DNA from: Puccinia triticina
Lineage: Eukaryota > Basidiomycota > Pucciniomycetes > Pucciniales > Pucciniaceae
Length of the DNA stretch: 64,000 bases
Reading direction: 5' to 3'
NCBI RefSeq assembly: GCF_026914185.1
Contig: NC_070573.1
Coordinates: 3,775,501 to 3,839,500 of the forward strand
Positions 56,996 to 64,000 of the stretch are shown here, in pieces (the first letter of the stretch is position 1; the number at the start of each line of letters is the position of its first letter). Made by a program: the position numbers and the translations under genes. The notes beneath the pieces were generated by a model. The model was given only the letters and a program-made list of their open reading frames with translations. It was not told the origin of the DNA and did no database searches.

Positions 56996-58280
56996 ATGCA
57001 AGCCAACTTTGTTCAAGAAAGTTTCGGGAAACGATGGGGTCGAAGATTCAACATAATTGTATCACCTTTTTTTAGCACCCGAATTTGGAAATGGTTTTTT
57101 TGCATTTTAGGAGTTGTATCTTTTCTCCATACCCTCCTGCTAAGTTGAGTTTTGATTCTTGGGTTGAAGTAATCGTGTGATAGGCCTGACTTTTAATCCT
57201 TTGGAAAAACAGATTTATATGGTAAACCGGCCAACTCCTCAATTACGCCCATCTTCCAAACATTCAAGGAATCCGGATCAGTAGTAATATCTTCATGGTT
57301 GGATAATCAGAAATTTGAAGATATTTCATCGAGAATAGGACATCTTGAGTCTGGCTTCCAATCCGTATGCCAAGATTTTGATTCTAAAATCAGCCACATC
57401 AATATCCAGTTCAAAAAATCTTCAAATTCGGAACTCAAGACATTCAAGGACATAATTACAAGAATTGACCATCTTGAGACTAGTTTAAGGTCTTTAAGTG
57501 GAAAGATAAAAAGAAGTGATCTTGGTATGTAGCTGTGAAATACTTATTCTACCATGAGATCTGGGAATAAAAATAACTGAGACATGACAAGTTGCCAAAT
57601 TACTACCAGTTGAACGGAAAAGGGACAAGGAGTGTTCTCGTGCTCTGGTGAAGGACGTGGTTTGTGAATACAAAAGGCAACAAATTGGCCAGCGGGACTT
57701 TGCACTATACAGCGCTGGAGCATCGGTGATACGTGACCTAACATCAAAAACGTACCAAGTCAAATTGCAAGGGGTGAAAGCATCGCTCATCAGTTTCTTG
57801 ACCGGGGCATCAAGGGTTGTCAATGGAAGAGGACCAATTACAGCTCTGAGTCCCGAAATGGAGGCTGGAATGTGCTGGTCATTCTCAGGATCAACAGGTC
57901 AACTTGGAGTTCATCTTTTGAGAAAAATAGTGGTCACTTCAGTCTTGATTGAGCATATTTCAACATTAGCAGCTTACGAAATAGACTCATCACCCAAGGA
58001 AATGGAAGTTTGGTCGGTGGAAGATTGTAAGAAATTGTTGGATCTCACTTATTATCCAAAAGAATCATCCACAATCCAAAATTTCCAAGTTCCAGAAGAC
58101 CACAATTACGTCCCACGTTATCCACAATTCTTCATAAATCAATTGGGAAAAGGCTCCTCATTTTTTACTCCAATCTTCAGAGAAAAATTACTGTTCATTC
58201 TTAAATCAAATTACGGCAATCCTTACTATACTTGTATTTATCGATTGAGAGTACATGGCTTTATGGAGCAGGAATTTTAG
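56996..58280 (+). CDS. SUN-domain protein (Sad1/UNC84-like)
   Basis: Exons 56996-57143, 57213-57524 and 57610-58280 (TAG) give 1131 nt (376 aa) with consistent phases. A basic N-terminus (GKRWGRRFN) precedes one membrane helix WFFCILGVVSFLHTLLL (about residues 33-49), then a coiled-coil linker (SRIGHLESGF ... TRIDHLETSLRSL), then the SUN domain: RDFALYSAGASVIRDLTS, PEMEAGMCWSFSGSTGQLGV, VVTSVLIEHISTLA, MEVWSVED and YYTCIYRLRVHGF. It should span the inner nuclear membrane and pair with KASH proteins (LINC complex; spindle-pole body in Sad1). The start ATG follows an in-frame TAG at 56951, and an extra 5' exon cannot be excluded. No lesion seen. Confidence 0.9.
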
Positions 58281-58787
58281 TTAGATTAGGGAACTCACCC
58301 ACTGGTAAAATCCAGCCCTTGCCTCTATTTTTTTCGTTCTATTCATTTCTTCTTTTTCTTTTGGTTTCCACAGCAACAATTTTCAGCATGATGGAATTGA
58401 ATTACAAAATGCAGCCACCCAGACTCCGTACACATCCATTGTTGAGATTTTTCAAGCGTGCATTGTCAACCAGTTCAAGAATGCTGGGAATACTAGGCAG
58501 GGCGAGACGGGCAAAGAGGAGATTGGGGGTTACACCATAGGTCCTAGACGGAGCGCCCATGAATGTAAAAGAGGCAGTTCATGAAGAGGGAGAAGGAGAG
58601 GAGGAGTACAGACAGACAGGGGGAGACGTCTTGCGGAAGTATACGCGCAGGTCGAGGTGGAAAAGATGTTGCAGACCAATCTTTGAGCCTTGTCGGAGCC
58701 TGTACTGTCTGCAGGTGTGTTGCTTGAGGAGGGTCTGCTTAGCAGCGAGAGCACTTGGCGACATATCTGAGATACGACTGAAGAAAA
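58281..58787. other. Region downstream of the SUN gene with an open, unassigned frame
   Basis: A + frame from about 58377 (FQHDGIELQNAATQTPYTSIVEI ... GGYTIGPRRS, to about 58580) looks coding-like but is not recognised. The rest is G-rich without a gene. Confidence 0.35.
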
Positions 58788-58976
58788 ATGATATTTTACG
58801 GAGCCATAATCATGATCTGCGGCTCAACATTGCAGGCCACTGCTTTCCATCTGGTCCATTTCATCGTTGGTCGCATCGTCACAGGATACTGGAACGGGTT
58901 TATCACCGCCACTGTTCCGACATGGGTTGGAAACTACGTAAATGATTTGGGTTCAATGATCCTCCTGGAAATTTGA
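58788..58976 (+). pseudogene. Fragment of an MFS sugar transporter
   Basis: IFYGAIIMICGSTLQATAFH followed by FIVGRIVTGYWNGFITATVPTW matches the second and third membrane helices and the G-R-x-x-x-G-x-x-N-G signature of fungal sugar transporters. Upstream, RLKK in another phase suggests a one-base shift in the A-run at 58783-58787. Nothing of the remaining ten helices is found nearby. Confidence 0.7.
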
Positions 58977-59217
58977 TAACATTATTCAAATGATCGCGTA
59001 CCTAGAATAATTTTCTCTTTGTTCTTATTTTTCAGGATTGCTAAAAACTTAGCCAAGGCTATCAATTTGCCTGAATCCAGAATATATGTCAGTCATGCGC
59101 TGGTCCGAGGGAGTAGGCCAAAGAAACTATTTTGTGGATTGCATCGTACCTGAGAGTTGAACATCATCACGAGTTACCCAAGCCGGGAATAATGTGGAAG
59201 AAATTTGACCCAAGCTC
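58977..59217. other. Intergenic
   Basis: No gene or repeat recognised. Confidence 0.4.
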
Positions 59218-59895
59218 TTAATTGTTAGGATCTAGGACGATTTGATCGGAGTTGAGGGCTTGGTCTGAGTGATTGGACCTAGCAGCGGATGCGGGTATAA
59301 TGGCCACCGCGACCGCGAATGCACATCCCCTCATGCCTACTCCGGCGTCAAGCAGGGCGAGACTGGCAGCGTTGATCAGCGCGGCTTTCTCGGTGACACT
59401 CTGGGTCTCGTCAAATAGGGGCACCGGCGATTGCTCAAGGGAGGCCGTCAAGAAACCGTTTGTCCAGCGATCGGTCGGCTTAGAGAGTGTTTGAAGATTG
59501 ATTTGGATCAATGATCTCGGGTATTTGTTCAGTAAAATCAGCGGCGTAAAGAACAGTTTGATCGAATGAGCTAAAGATTTTGTCGCGGGTCCTGTAGGTC
59601 ACATACGATCAATGAAGGTAACATCTAAGTCAGAGTCGAGTTGTCTCAGTAATCTCAAGTTACTCCAGGAAGTTCTTCTTGATGGACGGCAATAAGAACA
59701 GTCTGATCATTTATTATTAATTCTAATGAGTTTTTATGCACCCGGAAGACCACAAACCGGGACAACGTTAACGTCGAGAGAAGCTTCCGTAGGTTTCTCA
59801 TCCCTAATTCGAACTTCAGCCGGACCAGTCACCGCTCCCAAGGCCTTGAGGTCACCTTCAATTGAGACCAGGTTTTTCCAGTGGAAGAAATCAAA
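59218..59895 (-). pseudogene. RNase PH-fold exosome subunit (Rrp46/Mtr3-like), N-terminus damaged
   Basis: Two exons, 59895-59742 and 59591-59218, are split by a GTGCAT...CTACAG intron with matching phase. The product has LGAVTGPAEVRIRDEKPTEA, VVPVCGLPG, YPRSLIQINLQTLSKPTDRW, EKAALINAASLALLDAGVGM and RGCAFAVAVAI. This is the pattern of the ring subunits of the RNA exosome. A TAA at 59896-59898 lies directly upstream in frame, and the expected N-terminal strands (DGSA...FG) are not clear. The start may be lost, or lie in an exon not recognised. Confidence 0.65.
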
Positions 59896-59898
59896 TTA

Positions 59899-61102
59899 GT
59901 CCGGGGATTGGGATCTGAAAGAGGGAATGGAGAGATCTTTAACTGACAAAGGAAAATTGTCCAGAACCATCCAACCGCGACAAAATTGACATCCTCATTG
60001 TCAACGAGCGCACATCGGCCTCAGTGCGCGAATCCGAGCAAAGGATAGACATCTTTACTGGTCGTTTGGGAAGCGTTCAGGGTCACAAGACGTTGTAGTA
60101 CTTTGGCTTGCTCCCAAAACAAGTTGAATTTGTGCCTGCTGTTCAAGCCCCCAAGAGGGGCCGGTGGGTGACCCAGAATTTCTGCCGCAGGCGCACTGGC
60201 TGCCAAAAACATAACCCCCCCCTCCGTCTCCCGGACCGTCTGTCGCGCTTCACAATGCTGCAAGCCGAGCTTGACAACGCCTCTCTGGAGAAGGGCGCCA
60301 GCCCGCCCAGAAGAGGGACCGGTTGCGAGCATGCTGTCAAGTTTCCACTTCCCTTCGCGAGCTTAAAAAAGTCTCCCTGTGCGAGCCGCTTGGTCTGTCT
60401 CACAGGGGAGGTTGCACTTTGTGCAAGGCACTTCCTGCCTGAGCTCAATAAGCCTCTCCAAGGAGGCGGGAAGGGTCTCTACGCTCCCCCGAGGAGGGAT
60501 ACTTGTGATAAGTCCGCTTCAAGCCGTGCCCCCTGGCAGGCGAGGACTTGGGATAAGTTTGTTCCCTTCCAGCCTCTCGCATAATGAACAGATGTATTTA
60601 CATACAGATTCCAACGTGTAGACTTGCGCCCAATATGGTCCTGCCCTACTTTTTTCTCCAGAAGCTCGCGGAGATGACCCGGTTGTGTCAGGTGAAGCGG
60701 AAAGATTGTAGGACTAGAGGGCCAGGCTGTATGGTTGCCTTGCTTCTCCCTCTCAGGGCCGGACACGTGGGCGGTCACGTGGTACATACCAAGCCTGTAC
60801 CATATCATGTCCTTAAGCCAGTCTCAGGTTATTCTGTTTCTAAGCTGGAAGTTTGAGAGAAGCGTGACGCGTCGTCACTTGGCTTCCAGCCTGTAGAACT
60901 GTACAGCATCACTTCGGCCTAAACACAAGGCCGAAACTTCCGGAGGAGAAACCTGTCCACTCCTGGGTCTTCCGTCTTACTCGCGCCAGGTCCCTAGGAC
61001 AGGTTAGGCCGTAACTGGCCGGTTCTTTGGACAATACCCCACTCCCGCTGCACTCCCGTTAAGAAGACATGCTTATCGGGCTTTTTCAGTCCCTCAGACC
61101 CA
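59899..61102. other. GC-rich intergenic or element-derived sequence
   Basis: No gene supported. It contains palindromes such as GTGACG-CGT-CGTCAC (about 60863-60877) and TTCGGCCT...AGGCCGAA (about 60912-60935). It could be a solo LTR, but ends and duplication were not found. Confidence 0.4.
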
Positions 61103-61768
61103 ATGCAACCTTCCAGCCCTCTAAAACAGCTCCCACTCACTTTGGCCAACCTAGCTGAAATCGAATGGATTCTTTTGCTCATCTCCTCAAGATCGAACCG
61201 AGGACCACTCAAATTCGGAACTGAAGAATCCATTCTTTGGCACACCTCTCTGCTGTGGGTATCCTTAGAATGGATTCTTCTGCTCATCTCCTCAAGATCG
61301 GATCAAGGACCACTCAACTTCGGAACTGAAGAATCCATTATTTCGCACACCTCTCTGCTGTGGGTATCCTTAGAATGGATTCTTCTGCTCATCTCCTCAA
61401 GATCGGATCAAGGACCACTCAACTTCGGAACTGAAGAATCCATTCTTTGGCACACCTCTCTGCTGTGGGTATCCTTAGAATGGATTCTTCTGCTCATCTC
61501 CTCAAGATCGGATCAAGGACCACTCAACTTGGGAACTGAAAAATCCATTCTTTGGCACACCTCTCCGCTGTGGGTATTGAAGCAAAATTCCAGTCGGGCG
61601 GTCCAGCTAATTTGTCAGTCGCGCTCTCACTGCCTTCTGATCATACCTGCGACTGACTCTTGCCATTTGGATACATACCAGATTTGGACCAAGTGCTCAT
61701 CACTTCTGATAGCTTGGTCCATTGGGGTCTCGCCAGCCTCTTTGCTGGGCAACTGTCACAAGATGTAG
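61103..61768 (+). repeat. 105-bp tandem repeat, about four units, in an open frame
   Basis: Units start near 61163, 61268, 61373 and 61478 with GAATGGATTCTT and end near AAGAATCCATT, so each unit also has inverted ends (AATGGATTCTT/AAGAATCCATT). The period of 105 is divisible by three, and a 221-codon frame runs through (WILLLISSRSDQGPLNFGTEES repeated). Units are near identical, so expansion is recent. I do not call a protein-coding gene on this evidence. Confidence 0.8.
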
Positions 61769-62195
61769 GCAAACCATTTAATCTGTTTATTAGTCGGATG
61801 TTCCGTAGCTGAAGAACAGCCAGTTTCTGCCTTTCTAGACCTCTGGATCTTCGGCCGCACGCACATTGCTAGGGACTAAAACCAATCCACCCCCCAAAAA
61901 TGGGGCTTCTTCGGTCAACCGTCATCCAGTCTACTTGCTTCTCTTCACCTCTCTTCCCAATTCCAACCAACCCAATCACGACTGTGTTGCTGATTTCTTG
62001 GACGAGAAGGAGCAGTCTCTGGTTACTCAGACTGAACAGAAATTCAACAGAATCACATCTCACATTTTATTCCCAAGTGTTTTTTCCTGTTAAACACGCT
62101 CTGTCATCCTCAAGTAAGTGAAGCGGACTCTCCAGTCGCGATGGCCTGTCACCAAGCGGCCTTGGATATCTCCGCCCAATTCACGCCACCTTTAG
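61769..62195. other. Upstream region of the Tao3/Mor2-like gene
   Basis: No separate gene. Contains pyrimidine-rich stretches and an ATG at 62141 in a phase different from the main frame. It probably holds the promoter and possibly a first exon. Confidence 0.4.
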
Positions 62196-64000
62196 CACAC
62201 CCTGGTTTGCCTCCCCGCCTCATGCCCATTTGGCGGACAGCACCCCCCGCCCCTCTCCCGCAGCACAGGAAACTCTCCTTTGCCAGCCTCCGCTCCCAAA
62301 TCACCTCCAAGCCTACCCCAGACCAACGCCTTACGGATCATTGCTACCGCCCGCGGGATCATCCAAGAGGCCAGCTCGATGACCACCCCACGATCGATGA
62401 CCTTCAACCCGACCTGCAGCGTCACCACTCTTCTGGCCGAGGCCGAGAAACGGCTGTTCGACAACCTCAACGACAACGATTTCTCAAGCGTCAAGCGGAC
62501 CCGGCTGATCAAGTGGAAGAAACACCGTAAGGCGGCCAACGGCGAGAGCCTGACCCGCTTGCTTGAATCGGACAACCCCGTCGACTACACCCTGCTCTGC
62601 TTTGCGCTCTCCTCGATCTTCAGTACCTCCCTCCGCCTCCTCCCCGCCACCGTATCGAATCCTCCTCTACGGCCAGCTCCAGCGGCTCTATCCCCTAGCC
62701 TCCAATGCGGCCGGTGTCGGCGGCCGCTCCACCGTCACCGTCACCGGGCTCAATCCAGGCTGGGACGACCGCAACCTCTACATTTCTGGTCCTTGCTCCT
62801 CATCAGCGTCACCAGCATCACCACCTCGACTGACCCCAAGACCGGCAACCTCAGCCCAACGATCAACACCCTGTCAAACACCTCCCAGAGTGCCTTGGCC
62901 TGCGAAAGGAACATCTCTCCCGGGGAGGACCTCATCAAGACCCTCGTGCCCTTCCTGACCTCCGAACAGCCGCCCTTCAGGGAAGCGGCAATCCGGGCCA
63001 TGAGCTCGATCCACGTCTTGATGTACCCCACCCTGCTCGAAGGCCTCTCGGGCCTCGCCCACCATCTGACCAGCGAGCGCAAGATGATCGAGGCCCAGAA
63101 GGACCGCTCCGCCCGGCCTAACGGGACCGTCAAGATCATCAGACTCTTCTCGGCCATTGGCAAGCTCCACGAATCCACCACCAAGCTCTTGTTCCATCCC
63201 GACTACCGCATCGCCGACCGCACCGTCGACATCCTGGCCACCTTCTCCCACGAGACTTGCATCTTTCTCAAGTCTCAGCAGCATCTCGACAACCTCGTCT
63301 CCCTCTCCATCCGCAAATCCTTCCTCATCTTTGCCAAACAACTGCTCAGAAAGACCGCCCTCTCGCGCCCGTCTTCCTCGCCCGGCCATCCGCATCTCTT
63401 CCCGAAGGAGCTGTTCATCGATTTCTACAATCTGGCCGAAGACTGGAGCACCCGCGCGATCAGCTCATCCTCCTTGCAGCCCCAATCTGCCCACGCCAAC
63501 CTGAGCTTCGGCCATCCCCCTGGGAGCGACCCTCATCCCTCGCGCAGCGGGTCGATGTCCAGCAGGGCTAATGTGCCGCAACGGGGACGGCCGTCTGCGT
63601 CCTCGACAACCATCTCGGGCGATCTTCTTCCGGCCTCTGCATCGATGATTGCGACGCTCTGCGTGAGTCTCCCATCTTATTGTGGCCCTGCTTCATCCCT
63701 TATATTTCTTTTTCTTTTTTGCAGGAGATTTATCTCGACGTTTGGGTCGCCAGTGGCTCCCAGAATTGGCCCAAAAGTATTGCCGATCGCCCCCGTATTA
63801 GTGTCTCGCGACTGTTGAGATGGATCGTGATGCTGTTTGAAAAGAATGATCCGAAGTCCCATGTCCACGCAAGGTGAGTCGTCTCTTAATTCCAAATTAT
63901 TTTACATATATATATTATTCTAAAAAGCACAATAACTTTCTCTAGACGGGCGTTCATCGGGTCTGTAAGAAATAGCAGCGAATCCAATCGGCTCTTAGAG
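62196..64000 (+). CDS. Cell-morphogenesis protein of the Furry/Tao3/Mor2 family, 5' part
   Basis: Main frame: KRLFDNLNDNDFSSVKR, then (from about 62653 in the +1 frame) YRILLYGQLQRLYPLAS ... GWDDRNLYI, then back in the first frame SLLLISVTSITTS, LIKTLVPFLTSEQPPFREAAI, MSSIHVLMYPTLLEGLSGL, IRLFSAIGKLHESTTKLLFHPDYRI and SIRKSFLIFAKQLL. Introns 63664-63724 and 63875-63945 have clean GT-AG ends; the last exon runs off the window. The family scaffolds NDR-kinase signalling and polarised growth. Two phase changes (about 62650 and 62787) imply frameshifts or unrecognised splicing. The start codon is unresolved. Confidence 0.75.

Noticed and set aside
59273..59494. + strand frame opposite the exosome subunit
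   Set aside because: It is the antisense shadow of a recognisable RNase PH-type sequence.
60108..60584. 158-aa + frame
   Set aside because: GC-rich chance frame without a domain or splice context.
62141..62530. 129-aa + frame with an ATG
   Set aside because: It is in a different phase from the family-like sequence and shows no motif; it could at most supply a first exon.

Overview
The window looks like a rust-fungus (Pucciniales, Puccinia/Austropuccinia-like) nuclear chromosome. The evidence is short GT-AG introns, a Tet-like 2OG-Fe(II) oxygenase of the type expanded in rusts (family recalled, not searched), Helitrons ending in a GC hairpin plus CTAG, copia and Ty3/gypsy elements, and a few fungal housekeeping genes. 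No operon, rRNA gene, CRISPR array or bacterial feature was seen. The species is an inference.

Layout. 1-5520: minus-strand Ty3/gypsy element cut by the window start, with a 908-bp LTR and a primer site that continues into a tRNA-Tyr-like sequence. About 5521-17435: Helitron-derived sequence on the + strand (OB-fold-like gene, Helitron N-terminal domain, Pif1-type helicase, hairpin + CTAG end). It is broken by a complete copia element (7015-12535, TSD CAATG) and by a 637-bp TRIM-like element (14931-15567, TSD GTGGC) whose LTRs each carry an 86-nt type II tRNA-like sequence. 17436-21003: AT-rich DNA, a second tRNA-like element remnant, and a large inverted array of ~173-bp repeats. 21004-36996: a decayed hAT transposon holding a gypsy element (21111-34457, TSD GTGTC), which holds a second Helitron (25803-29357). 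36997-45391: a cluster of TGTCCGAC palindromes, 21-bp hairpin minisatellites holding a young copia element (37646-42997, TSD TAAAC), and a 150-bp MITE. 45817-64000: gene-bearing part. This has a Tet-like oxygenase pseudogene, a conserved fungal gene of unknown function, fragments of FAS2, an amino-acid permease and a sugar transporter, an intact J-protein gene, a rust hypothetical gene, an intact SUN-domain gene, an RNase PH-type exosome subunit with a damaged start, a 105-bp tandem repeat, and the 5' part of a Tao3/Mor2/Furry-like gene running off the window.

How it fits together. Target-site duplications, reading frames and LTR divergence give a relative order of insertion: hAT into the inverted array, gypsy into hAT, Helitron into gypsy. 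The copia elements and the TRIM came later, with LTRs about 98.5-99.6% identical by eye. Most element genes carry isolated in-frame stops, often TGA where a CGA codon would fit, which suggests C-to-T decay at CpG. Only the J-protein and SUN genes look fully intact. Coordinates of exons and repeat ends were read by hand.
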